The notes: generated by a model not told the origin, from the letters alone. A stretch of DNA of 64,000 bases from Ramlibacter montanisoli (GCF_013087525.1 NZ_JABFCS010000001.1:1178001-1242000), one strand, 5' to 3'. Positions 38,109-49,398 are shown, counted from the first letter of the stretch. A program made the numbers and translations.

Positions 38109-39550
38109 TCAACTCTTCTGTTCGTCCTTGCCGGACGCGAAGGTCTGGCGCACGCGGCCGTCCTTGCGGGTGTCTTCCTTCTTGCCGTCCTTCTTGCGGT
38201 CGGCGGCAAGCTGGGTCTTGGAACCCTTCTTGCCGGCGGAAGCCTCGGACTTCGCATCCTTCTTCTTGCCCTTGGCGGAGGCCACTTCCGACTTGTCGGC
38301 GTCGTCCCTGCGGTCCTTCTTGCCCGCGGTGGTCTTCTTGCCACCGTCCTTCTTCGCCGCGGCGGTCTTCGTGCCACCGTCCTTCTTCGCCACGGCCTTG
38401 TCCTTCTTCCTGTCCTCGTCGTCCGCCTTCTTGCGAGCGGCCACCTTGCGCACGGGCTTGTCGTCGTCCTTCGCTTCGGCCACCGCGGGGTCCGGCAGGC
38501 CCCACTGCGCGACCAGCCAGCGGCGCATGCGTTCCGCGTCCGCCAGGCGCGCGCCGTTGGTGTCCGCATCCAGCAGGACCATGATCAGGTTCTGCCCGCC
38601 CACCTTGGTCAGCATGGTCAGGCAGCGGCCTGCCTCGACGATGTAGCCGGTCTTCTGCACCTCGATGTCCCAGCCGGCCCTGTGGCTGCGGACCAGCCGA
38701 TTGGAATTGTTGTACTGCAGCGTCCGCTTGCCGAGGTCGGCGACGTGCGAAGGCGTGGTGGAGAACTGGGCCAGCTGCTCGTCGCGGCCCACGTGGCTCA
38801 CCAGCACGGCGACATCGCGCGCGGTGGACTGGTTGCGATTGGACAGGCCGGTAGGATCGACGTACACGGTGTTCTTCATCCCCAGCTGGGCCGCCTTGGC
38901 GTTCATCGCCGCCACCATCTTCTCCAGGCCGCCGGGGTAGGCGCGGCCGAGGGCATGCGCCGCGCGGTTCTCGCTGGACATCAGGGCCAGCCGCAGCGCT
39001 TCCTCGCGCGTGAGCGTCGTGCCCACCCGCAGGCGCGAACGGCTGTGGCGTTCGGTGTCAACGTCTTCCTCGGTGATGGTCAGCGTTTCGTCCATCGGCT
39101 GCTTCGCCTCGGCCACCACCAGCGCGGTCATGAGCTTGGTGAGCGATGCGATCGGCAGCACCGCCTGGTCGTTCTTGCGCACCAGCACCTCGCCGCTGTC
39201 CTGGTTCACCAGCAGCGCGACGCTGGAGTTCAGGCGCAGCGGGTCTGGGGTGTGGTGCAGGCCCGCGGCTCGGGCATAGGACAGCGTCGGGCCGGTGGGA
39301 GAAGCGGAAGCCGGGCCACGGTCGGTCTCGGATTCCTCGGCGGGCACGACTTCGGTTCCGGGGGCGCCGGCGGCGTTGCCTCTTCCGCGGCGGGCGCTTC
39401 CGGCGCAGGAGCCGTCGCAACGGTCGCCTCCGGCACGGTGGCATGCCGGTTCTTGTAGGCCAGCGGCACCAGCGCGCCCGCGGCCACGAGGGCGGCGAGC
39501 AGCACGGCGAGGCCGAGTCTTCTTTTCTTGGCTTGGGTGGCAGCGGGCAT
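38109..39550 (-). CDS. pbpG: D-alanyl-D-alanine endopeptidase (PBP7 family) with Lys-rich tail, frameshifted
   Basis: Periplasmic low-molecular-mass penicillin-binding protein that trims peptidoglycan cross-links. N-terminal membrane/signal segment (KKRRLGLAVLLAALVAAGAL), a Pro/Ala/Glu-rich linker, then the peptidase S11 domain with SxxK (ASLTKLM), SxN (SSENRAA) and KTG (VQKTGYI). One G appears lost near 39353, in the linker (EPE-VVPAEESE); restored length is 480 residues. The last 120 or so residues after the catalytic domain are a Lys/Asp/Ala-rich tail with repeated KKDGG-like units, far beyond the usual end of PbpG. Confidence 0.85.
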
Positions 39551-39675
39551 GTGTACGTGTCCTTGCGGGCTCACTCTACCCACGCATCCCCTGCGCCACG
39601 GGTGGAAAGGGACGAAGCTTGTGTAGTCCGCAGGCGATGCCCCGCGCGCGGTGGCGTTAACATCGACGGCTTCCC

Positions 39676-40848
39676 ATGCGCGGGCGCGGTCCCGTCCTTC
39701 ACATTCCTGCTTCCGCTTCACCCCTGCGGCTGATCCTGCTGCTGGCCATCGGCCATGCCAGCTTCGGCGGCGCGCGACTCGCCATCTCGCTGCAGGCTCT
39801 GCACCTGCAAGCCTCTGCGCTGACCGTCGGCCTCCTGATGAGCCTGCTGATGCTGGTGCCGACCTTCGTGGCCGTGCACGTGGGGCGCTGGGTCGACCGC
39901 GCCGGCTACGTGCGGCCCACGGTGCTGGCCCTCTGCGGGCTGGTGGCCGGCGAGCTCGCGGCGGCCCTGCTGCCCTCGCTGCCGGGCCTGGCCGTGGCCA
40001 GCGTGGTCGTGGGCAGTTCCTTCATGCTGGGGCACGTGGCCGTGAACAACGCCATCGGCCACATCGCCGGCGCGGCGGGCCGCACGCGTGCTTTCGGCTT
40101 CATGGCCGTCGGCTTCTCGCTCTCGGCGCTGGCGGGACCGATGCTGGCCGGCGCGGCGATCGACTGGGTCGGCTACCGCTGGGCGTTCCTGCTGCTGGCA
40201 CTGCTGCCGGTGCTCGCGGGGGTGCTGCTGTGGCGCGCGCCGGCGATGCCGCGCCGCGCCCCGGCCCCGCCGGTGCACGCGCGCGGCGTCACCGACCTGT
40301 TGCGGCTGCCGCCCCTGCGCGCCGTGCTGGTGGTCAGCGCGATGATCTCGGCCGGCTGGGACCTGTTCACCTTCCTGGTCCCGCTGCATGGTGCCCGCAG
40401 CGGCCTGTCCGCCACCGCCATCGGCCTGGTCGCGGGGGCCTTCGGCGTGGGCAGCGCGTCCGTACGGGTGGCGCTGCCGTGGATCGCCCGCCGCGTGCCG
40501 GAGTGGAAGCTGCTGGGTTCGGCGCTGGCGCTGTCGGGCCTGGGCTACTTCGTATTCCCCTTCTGCGTGACGGTCGGCACGATGCTGCCGCTGGCGCTCG
40601 CGCTGGGTATCGTGCTCGGATGCGGCCAGCCGGTCGTCATGAGCCTGCTGCACGTGACGGCGCCGCCCGAGCGCACCGGCGAGGCCGTGGGCCTGCGCGC
40701 GGCGATCACCAGCCTGGGGCAGACGGTGCTGCCGCTGGCGTTCGGGGCCTTCGGCACGGCACTGGGCATGCTGCCGATGTTCTGGGCGGCAGCGGCCCTG
40801 CTCGGTGTCGGCGGCGGCTACGCGGCCCGGCGCGAACGCGTCCACTAG
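39676..40848 (+). CDS. MFS transporter
   Basis: A 390-residue integral membrane protein with about 12 hydrophobic helices and the MFS loop 2-3 motif (VGRWVDRAGYVRP). A short soluble N-terminus is followed by the first helix (LRLILLLAIGHASFG). Substrate unknown; it looks like the drug/metabolite efflux branch. It lies 64 bases upstream of the MetE-like gene, so co-transcription is possible but not compelling. Confidence 0.85.
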   Translation: MRGRGPVLHIPASASPLRLILLLAIGHASFGGARLAISLQALHLQASALTVGLLMSLLMLVPTFVAVHVGRWVDRAGYVRPTVLALCGLVAGELAAALLPSLPGLAVASVVVGSSFMLGHVAVNNAIGHIAGAAGRTRAFGFMAVGFSLSALAGPMLAGAAIDWVGYRWAFLLLALLPVLAGVLLWRAPAMPRRAPAPPVHARGVTDLLRLPPLRAVLVVSAMISAGWDLFTFLVPLHGARSGLSATAIGLVAGAFGVGSASVRVALPWIARRVPEWKLLGSALALSGLGYFVFPFCVTVGTMLPLALALGIVLGCGQPVVMSLLHVTAPPERTGEAVGLRAAITSLGQTVLPLAFGAFGTALGMLPMFWAAAALLGVGGGYAARRERVH

Positions 40849-40912
40849 CCGCAACCCCATTGCGCGGGCGCAGGTGCTGTGCCAGATTGCCGGCTCCACC
40901 CGAGGAGACTGC

Positions 40913-41940
40913 ATGCTGTTCCCCACCACCATCGTCGGCAGCTACCCGCAGCCCGAATGGCTGATCGACCGCGCCAAGCTGGCCGGCCGCTTCCCCCACG
41001 CGTGCGCGCACGGGAACTGTGGCGGCTGCCCGAGCCTTACCTGTCGCAGGCGCAGGACGACGCCACGCTGCTGGCGATCCGCGCGCAGGAGGACGCGGGG
41101 CTGGACATCGTCTCCGACGGCGAGATCCGCCGCGAGAGCTACTCCAACCGCTTCGCCACCGCGCTCGAGGGCGTGGACCTCGACAACCCCGGCACGGCGC
41201 TGGACCGCTCCGGCCACCCGAACCCGGTGCCCCGCATCACCGGGCGCATCCGCCGCATGCGGCCGGTGGAAGTCGACGACCTGAAGTTCCTCAAGGCCCA
41301 CACGAAGCGCATGACCAAGATCACCGTGCCGGGCCCATTCACCATGCTGCAGCAGGCGCAGAACGATTTCTACAAGAGCGAGGAAGAGGCGGCCATGGAC
41401 TATGCCGCTGCCGTCAACGCGGAGATCCAGGACCTGTTCGCCGCCGGCGCCGACGTGGTGCAGGTGGACGAGCCCTACATGCAGGCGCGGCCCGAGAAGG
41501 CGCGCCAGTACGGGCTGCAGGCGCTCAACCGCGCGCTGGAGGGCGTGCAGGGCACGACCTGCGTGCACATCTGCTTCGGCTACGCCGCGGTCATCCACGC
41601 ACGGCCCAGCGGCTACTCCTTCCTGCCGGAGCTGGCCGGCTGCAAGTGCCGGCAGGTGTCGATCGAGACCGCGCAGTCGAACCTCGACACGCGCGTGCTG
41701 CGCGAGCTGGGCGGCAAGCAGGTGCTGGTGGGCTGCCTGGACCTCAACGACATGCAGGTGGAAACGCCGCAGGTGGTGGCCGACCGCATCCGCCGCGCGC
41801 TGGAGCACGTGAAGCCCGAGCAGGTGATCCTGGCACCCGACTGCGGCATGAAGTACCTGCCGCGCGAGGTGGCCCAGGGCAAGCTGGAGGCCATGGTGCA
41901 GGCGGCCAAGCAGCTGCGGCAGGAACACGCAGCAGCCTGA
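40913..41940 (+). CDS. Cobalamin-independent methionine synthase C-terminal-like protein, frameshifted
   Basis: Stand-alone MetE catalytic domain (UROD/MetE fold). N-terminus [38 protein letters not shown], zinc-ligand candidates in HICFGY and DCGMKYL. Full MetE has an additional N-terminal half, absent here; such short proteins may transfer methyl groups from other donors. One C is missing in the run at 40993-40997 (RFP joined to PRVRARELW), giving 342 residues after correction. GAGGAG upstream of the ATG. Confidence 0.82.
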
Positions 41941-41979
41941 GGAAGCGGCGGGGCTTCGTTTCTCGGGGAGAATGCGGGC

Positions 41980-42831
41980 ATGCAAACGCTCGTCCGCATC
42001 ATTCCGGGCAGCGCGCCCCTGGTGCTCGATTCGCCGCACAGCGGCGTGGACTATCCCGAGGATTTCCGCCCCGCCTGCGAGCTCGACGTGCTGCGGCGCG
42101 CCGAGGACACCCACGTCGAGAAGCTCTACGACTTCGCCCCAGCGCTGGGGGTCGCCTGGATCGAGGCCCTGTTCCCGCGCAGCTACCTGGACGCCAACCG
42201 CAACCTCACCGAGCTGGACGTCACGCTGCTCGAAGACGAGTGGACCGACCCGCTGGAGACCGATCCGGTGGTGCTGTCGAAGGTGCGCCTGGGCAAGGGC
42301 CTGGTCTGGCGCTGCACCGACGAAGGCATCCCGATCTACGACCGCAAGCTCACCGCCGACGAAGTGCGCTGGCGCATCGAACGCTGCTGGCGTCCCTACC
42401 ACGAGGCGGTGGCCGCAGCGATTGCGAACGCGCAGGCGCGCCACGGCTACAGCATCCACCTGAACTGCCACTCGATGCCGGCGGTGGCCGCCGCCAACGC
42501 CACGGAGTTCCCCGGCCTGGTGCACGCCGACTTCGTGATCGGCGACCGCGACGGCAGCACCGCCTCGCCGGCGTTGTCGCGCATGGTCTGCGAGTTCCTG
42601 CGCGGCTTCGGCTACGACGTCGAATACAACCACCCCTACAAGGGCGTGGAGCTGGTGCGCCGCTACGGCGATCCGGCCGGCAACCGGCACAGCATCCAGG
42701 TCGAACTCAATCGCAAGCTGTACATGGACGAGGCCACGCTGCAGCCGCACGCAGGCTTCGAGCAGCTGCGCGGCCACCTGCGCCTGCTGGTGCAGCGGCT
42801 GCTGGAAACGGATCCGCGAAAGCTCGCCTGA
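41980..42831 (+). CDS. N-formylglutamate amidohydrolase family protein
   Basis: Zinc hydrolase of 283 residues, complete. [14 protein letters not shown] near the N-terminus, [10 protein letters not shown], a HLNCHSMP metal motif and VELNRKLYM near the C-terminus are typical of the FGase family. In histidine degradation this enzyme releases formate from N-formylglutamate, but no hut genes are nearby, so another N-acyl or carboxy-amide substrate is possible. Its stop overlaps the next start (TGATG). Confidence 0.85.
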   Translation: MQTLVRIIPGSAPLVLDSPHSGVDYPEDFRPACELDVLRRAEDTHVEKLYDFAPALGVAWIEALFPRSYLDANRNLTELDVTLLEDEWTDPLETDPVVLSKVRLGKGLVWRCTDEGIPIYDRKLTADEVRWRIERCWRPYHEAVAAAIANAQARHGYSIHLNCHSMPAVAAANATEFPGLVHADFVIGDRDGSTASPALSRMVCEFLRGFGYDVEYNHPYKGVELVRRYGDPAGNRHSIQVELNRKLYMDEATLQPHAGFEQLRGHLRLLVQRLLETDPRKLA

Positions 42832-43952
42832 TGGAGCGCGTGCAGGCGGTGGTGATCGGCGCCGGCGTCGTCGGCCTCGCGGTTGGGCGGGCGCTCGCGC
42901 AGGCCGGGCAGGAGACCATCGTCGCCGAGGCGCAGGCCGGCATCGGGCAGGGCGTGAGCTCGCGCAACAGCGAGGTGATCCACGCCGGCCTGTACTACGC
43001 GCCCGGCTCGCTCAAGGCGCGCCTGTGCGTGCGCGGCAAGGACCTGCTGTATGCGCTGTGCGCCTCGCACGGCGTGGACCACAGGCGCTGCGGCAAGCTG
43101 ACGGTCGCCAACAGCGAGGACGAGGTGCAGGCCCTGCGCGGGCTGCAGGACCGCGCCGCGGCCAACGGCGTGCCGGCGGAGTTCCTGGACGCGGCGGCCG
43201 CGAAGGCGATGGAACCGGCGCTGCGCTGCATCGCCGCCCTGCTGTCACCGACGACGGGCATCGTCGACAGCCACGGGCTGATGCTGGCGCTGCAGGGCGA
43301 CCTGGAACGGGCCGGCGGGATGGTGGCGCTGGGCACGCAGGCGGTGTCGGCCAGCTTGTCGCCGCGTCCGGGCGAACCCCACGTGCTGCGTTTCGCCGAC
43401 GGCACGGAGCTCGCCTGCGAGGTGCTGGTGAACGCGGCTTCGCTGCACGCCTGCGGGCTGGCACGGAATTTCGAAGGGCTGGACGCGCGCTTCGTGCCGC
43501 GCGAGTGGTTCGCCAAGGGCAACTACTACGCGCTGTCCGGCCGCGCGCCGTTCTCGCACCTGGTCTACCCGGCGCCCTCCGATGCGCACCTGGGCACGCA
43601 CCTCACGCTGGACCTGGGCGGGCAGGCCAAGTTCGGTCCCGACATCGAGTGGCTGGACGTGAACTCGCCCGAGGAGATCGACTACCGCGTGGACCCGGCG
43701 CGTGCCGATGGCTTCTATGCCGAGGTGCGCCGCTACTGGCCCGAACTGCCGGACGGCGCGCTGTCCCCGAGCTACAGCGGCGTGCGGCCCAAGATCCATG
43801 GCCCGCACGAGAAGGCGCCCGACTTCCGCATCGACGGGCCCGCGCTGCACGGCGTGCCGGGCCTGCTGAACCTGTTCGGCGTGGAGTCGCCCGGGCTCAC
43901 CAGCGCGCTGGCTATCGCGGAGCTCGCCCCCGGAATGCTGATTCGCTCCTGA
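42831..43952 (+). CDS. FAD-dependent oxidase, L-2-hydroxyglutarate oxidase (LhgO)-like
   Basis: DAO-family flavoprotein (373 residues): FAD site [15 protein letters not shown], then [24 protein letters not shown], a strong LhgO signature, and a C-terminal [15 protein letters not shown]. It would oxidise L-2-hydroxyglutarate or a similar 2-hydroxy acid to the 2-oxoacid, passing electrons to oxygen or quinone. Translationally coupled to the amidohydrolase upstream. Its 3' end overlaps that of pyrD by 41 bases, tail to tail. Confidence 0.85.
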   Translation: MERVQAVVIGAGVVGLAVGRALAQAGQETIVAEAQAGIGQGVSSRNSEVIHAGLYYAPGSLKARLCVRGKDLLYALCASHGVDHRRCGKLTVANSEDEVQALRGLQDRAAANGVPAEFLDAAAAKAMEPALRCIAALLSPTTGIVDSHGLMLALQGDLERAGGMVALGTQAVSASLSPRPGEPHVLRFADGTELACEVLVNAASLHACGLARNFEGLDARFVPREWFAKGNYYALSGRAPFSHLVYPAPSDAHLGTHLTLDLGGQAKFGPDIEWLDVNSPEEIDYRVDPARADGFYAEVRRYWPELPDGALSPSYSGVRPKIHGPHEKAPDFRIDGPALHGVPGLLNLFGVESPGLTSALAIAELAPGMLIRS

Positions 43953-44976
43953 GGGCGCGGGCGACCTCGTCCACCAGCCCCGGGCCCTTGTAGATCAGGC
44001 CGGTGTAGATCTGCACCACGTCGGCGCCGGCCTGCAGCTTGGACAGCGCGTCGGCGCCGCTCATCACGCCGCCCACGCCGATGATGGGAAAGCCGGCACC
44101 GAGCGCGGTGCGCAGCTGCGCGATCACCCGGTTGCTGGCCTCCAGCAGCGGCCCGCCGCTCAGGCCGCCCACTTCCTCAGCGTGCGCCAGGCCCTTCACC
44201 CGGTCGCGCGCGATCGTGGTGTTGGTGGCGACCACGCCGTCCATGCCGTGGCGGCGCAGGGTCGCCGCGATCACTTCCACCTGCGCCTGGTCGAGGTCGG
44301 GCGCGATCTTCACGAACAGCGGCACGCGCCGGCCGTGGCGCGCGGCCAGTTCGCCGCGCCGTGCCGCGATCGCCGAGAGCAGGGCGTCCAGCGCCGCGTC
44401 GCCCTGCAGCTCCCGCAGGTTCTTGGTGTTCGGGCTGGAGATGTTCACCGTCACGTAGTCGGCGTGCGGGTACACCCCTTCCAGGCAGGCGAGGTAGTCC
44501 GAGGTCGCCTGCTCGATCGGCGTGGCCGCGTTCTTGCCGATGTTCAGTCCCAGCAGGCGCCCCTGCCGGCGGAAGCGGGAGCGCTGCACGTTGGCGATGA
44601 AGGCGTCCAGCCCGTCGTTGTTGAAGCCCAGCCGGTTGATCAGCGCGTTGGCTTCCGGCAGCCGGAACATGCGCGGGCGCGGGTTGCCCGGCTGCGGCTT
44701 CGGCGTGACGGTGCCGACCTCGACGAAGCCGAAGCCCATGCCGCCCAGCCCGTCGATGCAGCGCGCGTTCTTGTCCAGCCCGGCGGCCAGGCCGACCCGG
44801 TTGGGGAACTGCAGCCCGGCCAGCGCGATCGGGTCCGGCACGAAGGCATTGCGGTAGGCCCACTGCAGGGGCGTGCCCTGCACGCGGGCCAGCGACCCGA
44901 GCGTCAGCTCGTGCGCCGTCTCGGGGTCGAGGCCGAACAGGAAAGGGCGGGCCAGGCCGTAGGGGAGGAGGGACAT
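43912..44976 (-). CDS. pyrD: Dihydroorotate dehydrogenase (quinone), class 2
   Basis: Membrane-associated FMN enzyme of pyrimidine synthesis, 354 residues, complete. N-terminal helical extension ([22 protein letters not shown]) marks class 2; [17 protein letters not shown] segment ([15 protein letters not shown]), catalytic Ser in [11 protein letters not shown], and FMN-binding [10 protein letters not shown]. Divergent from rpiA (41 bases between). Confidence 0.95.
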   Translation of the reverse strand: MSLLPYGLARPFLFGLDPETAHELTLGSLARVQGTPLQWAYRNAFVPDPIALAGLQFPNRVGLAAGLDKNARCIDGLGGMGFGFVEVGTVTPKPQPGNPRPRMFRLPEANALINRLGFNNDGLDAFIANVQRSRFRRQGRLLGLNIGKNAATPIEQATSDYLACLEGVYPHADYVTVNISSPNTKNLRELQGDAALDALLSAIAARRGELAARHGRRVPLFVKIAPDLDQAQVEVIAATLRRHGMDGVVATNTTIARDRVKGLAHAEEVGGLSGGPLLEASNRVIAQLRTALGAGFPIIGVGGVMSGADALSKLQAGADVVQIYTGLIYKGPGLVDEVARALRSESAFRGRAPR

Positions 44977-45017
44977 CCGATAATTCCGGCTTCGATTCGT
45001 AAACCGGGGATTGTCGC

Positions 45018-45689
45018 GTGACGCAGGATGAACTCAAGACGCTGGTGGGCCAGGCCGCACTGAAATACGTGGTGCCGGGTGAAATCGTGGGGGTCGGCAC
45101 CGGCTCCACGGTCAACAAGTTCATCGAGGCGCTGGCCGGCATGAAGGACCGCGTGCCGGGCGCCGTCTCCAGCTCCAACGCCTCCACCGAGCGGCTGCGC
45201 GCCATCGGCATCCGCGTGTTCGACGCCAACGAGGTGGGCGAGCTGGCGGTCTACATCGACGGCGCCGACGAGATCGACGGCCGCGGCCACATGGTCAAGG
45301 GCGGGGGCGCGGCGCTGACGCGCGAGAAGATCGTGGCCGCGCAGTCGCGCCGCTTCGTCTGCATCGCCGACGATTCCAAGCGGGTCGAGGTGCTGGGGCG
45401 CTTTCCGCTTCCGGTGGAAGTGATCCCCATGGCCACGCAGCGCATCGTGCGCCAGTTCGCGAAGATGGGCGGCACCGCGAAGGTCCGCCTGAAGGACGGC
45501 CAGCCGCTGGTGACCGACAACGGCCAGCACATCCTCGACGTGACCGGACTGCAGATCCGCGAGCCGCTGGCCTTCGAGAGCGACGTGAACCAGTGGCCGG
45601 GCGTGGTGACGGTGGGCGTGTTCGCCCACCAGAAGGCCCAGGTCTGTCTGCTCGCCACCGCAGGCGGCGTGCAGACGCTGGAGTTCTAG
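45018..45689 (+). CDS. rpiA: Ribose-5-phosphate isomerase A
   Basis: Interconverts ribose 5-phosphate and ribulose 5-phosphate. 223 residues: [16 protein letters not shown] phosphate loop, DGADEIDG with catalytic acids, and [17 protein letters not shown] start (no in-frame ATG close by). Complete, ordinary. Confidence 0.95.
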   Translation: MTQDELKTLVGQAALKYVVPGEIVGVGTGSTVNKFIEALAGMKDRVPGAVSSSNASTERLRAIGIRVFDANEVGELAVYIDGADEIDGRGHMVKGGGAALTREKIVAAQSRRFVCIADDSKRVEVLGRFPLPVEVIPMATQRIVRQFAKMGGTAKVRLKDGQPLVTDNGQHILDVTGLQIREPLAFESDVNQWPGVVTVGVFAHQKAQVCLLATAGGVQTLEF

Positions 45690-45693
45690 GCCG

Positions 45694-46362
45694 TCAGAAG
45701 CGGATGCCGGCGGGGTTCTGCGGGCCCGGGTCGCTGGGCGCCGTCTCGGCAGGCTGCGGTGCCTGGGCCGCCGGCGCCCGCGCGGCGGCAGTGCCCGCGG
45801 CCGCCGGGCCGTTGGCCGGACGCGGCTGCTGCACGGCCACCAGCGGGCTCGGGTCGGGGTTGCGGTAGCTCGGAGGCAGTTGCGAGGTCTTCGGGTAACC
45901 CGCGGCGTCCAGGTACTGGCCCCATTCGGCGTCCGAGAAACCGCGGATGTGCTGGCCGCCGATGGTGGCGAAGGGCATGCTGGTGCCGCCGGACAGGCGC
46001 TGGAAGGCCTGCACGTCGTCCTGCGTGATGATGGTCCGCTCGGTGAAGGGCACGCCGCGCGACAGCAGGAAGCTGCGCGCCGAGAGGCAGGGGTTGCAGT
46101 CCGCGCCCGTGTACAGCGTGACCGGGAAGCGCTGGGCGGCCGCGCGCACTTCGGCGGGCAGGCTGGCCGTGCCCGTGCCGGCGCTGCGCGTGATCGGCAC
46201 CGTCTGCGCCGGCACCGCGCGGGCGTCCACCGGGGGCCGGTCGGAGAAGGTCACCTTTCCATCGGGGCCGACGATGCGGTACACCTGTGCGTTGGCCACG
46301 ACGCCCCACAAGCCGGCGCAGGCGACGAACGCGGCCAGCGCCGCGGTACGGACTGATGACAT
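45694..46362 (-). CDS. Exported DUF4124/glutaredoxin-like protein
   Basis: A 222-residue protein. Signal peptide (residues 1-26, ending GVVANAQ), a DUF4124-like strand region (VYRIVGPDGKVTFSDRPPVD), then a glutaredoxin-like thioredoxin fold from about residue 80: LYTGADCNPCLSARSFL with CxxC, FAT near the cis-Pro position (MPFATIGG) and GFSDAEWGQYLD. The C-terminal 55 residues are Pro/Ala/Gln-rich. It may act in periplasmic thiol chemistry. The CNPC redox motif is unlike the CPYC of cytoplasmic glutaredoxins. The start at MSSVRT was chosen because it has GGGGA upstream. Confidence 0.78.
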   Translation of the reverse strand: MSSVRTAALAAFVACAGLWGVVANAQVYRIVGPDGKVTFSDRPPVDARAVPAQTVPITRSAGTGTASLPAEVRAAAQRFPVTLYTGADCNPCLSARSFLLSRGVPFTERTIITQDDVQAFQRLSGGTSMPFATIGGQHIRGFSDAEWGQYLDAAGYPKTSQLPPSYRNPDPSPLVAVQQPRPANGPAAAGTAAARAPAAQAPQPAETAPSDPGPQNPAGIRF

Positions 46363-46398
46363 GCTCTGATCCCCCAATCTGATCTCGGTCTGATTGTG

Positions 46399-48418
46399 TC
46401 AGGCCATTCCCTGGTGGCGCAACAAGGCGTCCAGCGTCGGCTCCCGGCCCCGGAAGGCCTTGAAGGACTCGATCGCAGGGCGGCTGCCCCACACCTCCAG
46501 GATGGCCTGGCGGTACTTCCGGCCGGTCTGCACGCTCGGCATCCCGTCCTGCCCCGCCGTTTCCTCGAATGCGGCGTAGGCGTCGGCGCTCAGCACCTCG
46601 GCCCACTTGTAACTGTAATAGCCGGCGGCATAACCGCCCGCGAAGATGTGACTGAAGGTATGCGCCATGCGGTTGAAGGCGGGCGGGTGTAGCACGGAAA
46701 CCTCATCGCGGACCTGCTGCAACAGGGGCATGAAGTCCGCCGCCGGATCGTGTTCGGAATGCAACAGCATGTCGAACAGGGCGAACTCGATCTGGCGCAG
46801 GGTGGCCAGGCCGCTCTGGAAGTTCTTGGCGGCCAGCATCTTGTCGAACAGTTTCCGGGGCAGCGGCTCGCCTGTGTCCACGTGCGCCGTCATGTGCTTC
46901 AGCACGCCCCATTCCCAGCAGAAGTTCTCCATGAACTGGCTGGGGAGTTCGACCGCGTCCCACTCCACGCCGCTGATGCCCGACACGTCGCGCTCGTTCA
47001 CGCGCGTGAGCATGTGGTGCAGGCCGTGGCCGGACTCGTGGAACAGGGTGATCACGTCGTCGTGGGTGAGCAGCGGCGGCTTGCCGTCCACGCCCTCGGC
47101 GAAGTTGCACACCAGGTGCGCAATCGGTGTCTGCAGCCGGCCGTCGTCCGGGCGCAGCCAGCGCGCGCACGTCGTCCATCCAGGCGCCGCCGCGCTTGCC
47201 CGTGCGCGCCGAAGGATCAAGGTAGAACTGGCCGACCAGCTCGCCGGCGCGCTCGATGCGGTAGAACTCCACGCAGGGGTTCCAGGCCGGCGCGTAGTCC
47301 TTGCGGATCTCCACCTCGAACAGGGTCTCGACGATCTTGAACAGGCCGGCCAGCGCCTTGGGCGCCGTGAAGTACTGCTTGACCTCCTGCTCGCTGAAGG
47401 AATAGCGCGCTTCCTTCAGCTTCTCGGCGATGTACGACCAGTCCCAGGCCTGCGGGTCGGCGATGCCGAGTTCGTCGGCCGCGAAGCTGCGCATGTCCTG
47501 CACGTCCTTCAGTGCGTAGGGCCGCGCGCGGTGCGCCAGGTCGCGCAGGAACTGGATCACCTGCTTGGGCGATTCCGCCATCTTGGGCACCACCGAGACC
47601 TCGGCGAAGTTCGCATAGCCCAGGAGCTTGGCTTCTTCCTGGCGAAGCGCGAGGATCTCCCGGATCAGGCCGGTGTTGTCGAACTTCGGATCGCCTTGGT
47701 CGCTGGCGCGCGTGACGTAGGCGCGGTAGAGGCGCTCGCGCAGCGTGCGGTTGTGGCCGAACTGCATGACGGGCAGGTAGCTCGGCATCTTGAGCGTGAG
47801 CTTGTAGCCGGCCTTGCCCTCCGCTTCGGCGGCGGCGCGGGCCGCATGCACGACGTCGGGCGGAACGCCATCGAGTTCAGGCTCGGTGGCGTAGTAGGAG
47901 AAGGCATCGGTCGCGTCGAGCGCGTGCTCGCTGAACTTCTGGCTGAGCTCCGCCTGCCGTTCCTGGATCTGCGCGAAGCGCTCCTTGGCCGCGCCCTGCA
48001 GTTCGGCGCCGGACAGCGTGAAGTTGCGCAGCGCGTTCTTGTGCGCCTGGCGTTGCTCCGGAGCCAGCCCGGACGGATCCACGGCCTTGTACTTGGCGTA
48101 CAGCCTCTCGTCGGAGCCCAGGCGGGTCCAGAAGTCGGTGACCCGCGGCAGCGCCTCGTTGTAGGCCGCGCGCAGCTCGGGCGTGTCGGCCACCGCATTC
48201 AGGTGCCCGACCATGCCCCAGGAACGGCTGAGGCGCTCGGTGGCCACGTCCAGCACCCGGGCCATCGCATTCCAGTCCGCGGGGAAGTCGGCTTGCGTGA
48301 CCTTCACCAGCGCCTGGTCGGCCTGTGCCAGCAGTTCGTCCATTGCCGGCGCCACGTGCTCCGGGCGCACCTGGTCGAAGAGGGGGAGGTCCTTGAATTC
48401 GAGGAGGGGGTTGCTCAT
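46399..48418 (-). CDS. prlC: Oligopeptidase A (M3 metallopeptidase), frameshifted
   Basis: Cytoplasmic zinc oligopeptidase that degrades peptides such as cleaved signal peptides. The C-terminal catalytic domain has HESGHGLHHML (HExxH) with the downstream Glu region (SGVEWDAVELPSQFMENF). The frame breaks near 47165 in a CGCGCGC stretch, where WMDDVRA should lead to RWLRPDDGRLQTP; two bases are missing. Restored length is 673 residues, normal for PrlC. The start at MSNPLLEF was chosen three codons after an upstream ATG. Confidence 0.9.
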
Positions 48419-48488
48419 GCCGCCCATTTTGGGGCAGGCGGCAAGCCATCAACACCCGCGGGGCCGATGGCATTCCCTATCGGCGCGA

Positions 48489-49340
48489 TCAGGCCGACGT
48501 GCGTTCGGCCGCTTCGATGGTGTTGACCAGCAGCATGGCGCGGGTCATGGGGCCGACGCCGCCGGGCACCGGGGTGATCCAGCCCGCGACTTCCTTCACG
48601 CCCTCGAAGTCCACGTCGCCGCAGAGCTTGCCTTCGTCGTTGCGGTTCATGCCCACGTCGATGACCACCGCGCCGGGCTTGACCATGTCGCGCGTCAGCA
48701 CGTTGCGCCGGCCGACGGCGGCCACCACCACGTCGGCCTGCAGCGTCATGGCCTTCAGGTCCATCGTGCGGCTGTGGCAGATCGTCACGGTGGCGTCGCG
48801 TCCCAGCAGCATCAGGGCCATGGGCTTGCCGACGATGTTGCTGCGGCCGATCACCACGGCGTGCTTGCCCTTGAGGTCGTAGCCGATGGAGTCGAGCATC
48901 TTCAGGCAGCCGTAGGGCGTGCAGGGCCAGAACCCGGGCTGGCCCACCATCAGCGCGCCGGCGCTGGCGACGTGGAAGCCGTCGACGTCCTTGGCCGGCG
49001 AGATGGTCTCGATCACCTTGTGGGTGTCCATGTGCTTCGGCAAGGGCAGCTGCACCAGGATGCCGTGCACGCCCTTGTCCTCGTTCAGGGCGCGGATGCG
49101 GGCGAGCAGCTCGCCCTCCTGCATCGCGGCGGGATAGCGCTCCAGCGTGGCCTTCAGGCCGGTCTGCTCGCTGTCGGCGACCTTGTGCTTCACGTACACC
49201 TGGCTGGCGGGGTCCTCGCCGACCAGGATCACGGCCAGGTGGGGCTGGATGCCACGGGCACGGAGGGCTTCGGTGCGGCCGGCGACTTCGGCGCGCACGC
49301 GCTTGGCAAGGGCGTTGCCGTCGATGAGGGATGCGGTCAT
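48489..49340 (-). CDS. folD: Methylenetetrahydrofolate dehydrogenase/cyclohydrolase
   Basis: Bifunctional one-carbon enzyme, 283 residues, complete. [14 protein letters not shown] with the catalytic Lys, [11 protein letters not shown], and the NADP site [15 protein letters not shown]. Separated from the two-component genes upstream by a terminator. Confidence 0.96.
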   Translation of the reverse strand: MTASLIDGNALAKRVRAEVAGRTEALRARGIQPHLAVILVGEDPASQVYVKHKVADSEQTGLKATLERYPAAMQEGELLARIRALNEDKGVHGILVQLPLPKHMDTHKVIETISPAKDVDGFHVASAGALMVGQPGFWPCTPYGCLKMLDSIGYDLKGKHAVVIGRSNIVGKPMALMLLGRDATVTICHSRTMDLKAMTLQADVVVAAVGRRNVLTRDMVKPGAVVIDVGMNRNDEGKLCGDVDFEGVKEVAGWITPVPGGVGPMTRAMLLVNTIEAAERTSA

Positions 49341-49354
49341 GGGAGCGAGGGAGG

Positions 49355-49378
49355 AAAAACGCGCCCGGGCGGGCGCGT
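49355..49378 (-). terminator. Rho-independent terminator of the two-component operon
   Basis: ACGCGCCC/GGGCGCGT 8-base-pair stem with loop GGGC; on the minus strand it is followed by a run of T (TTTTT). It lies 20 bases after the response-regulator stop and just before folD. Confidence 0.8.
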
Positions 49379-49398
49379 CGATGCGGGAGGGATGGGGT

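Noticed and set aside
38109..38480. Lys-rich coding repeats of pbpG as a CRISPR or tandem DNA array
   Set aside because: The DNA units are irregular in length and spacing and follow codon structure; there are no uniform spacers.
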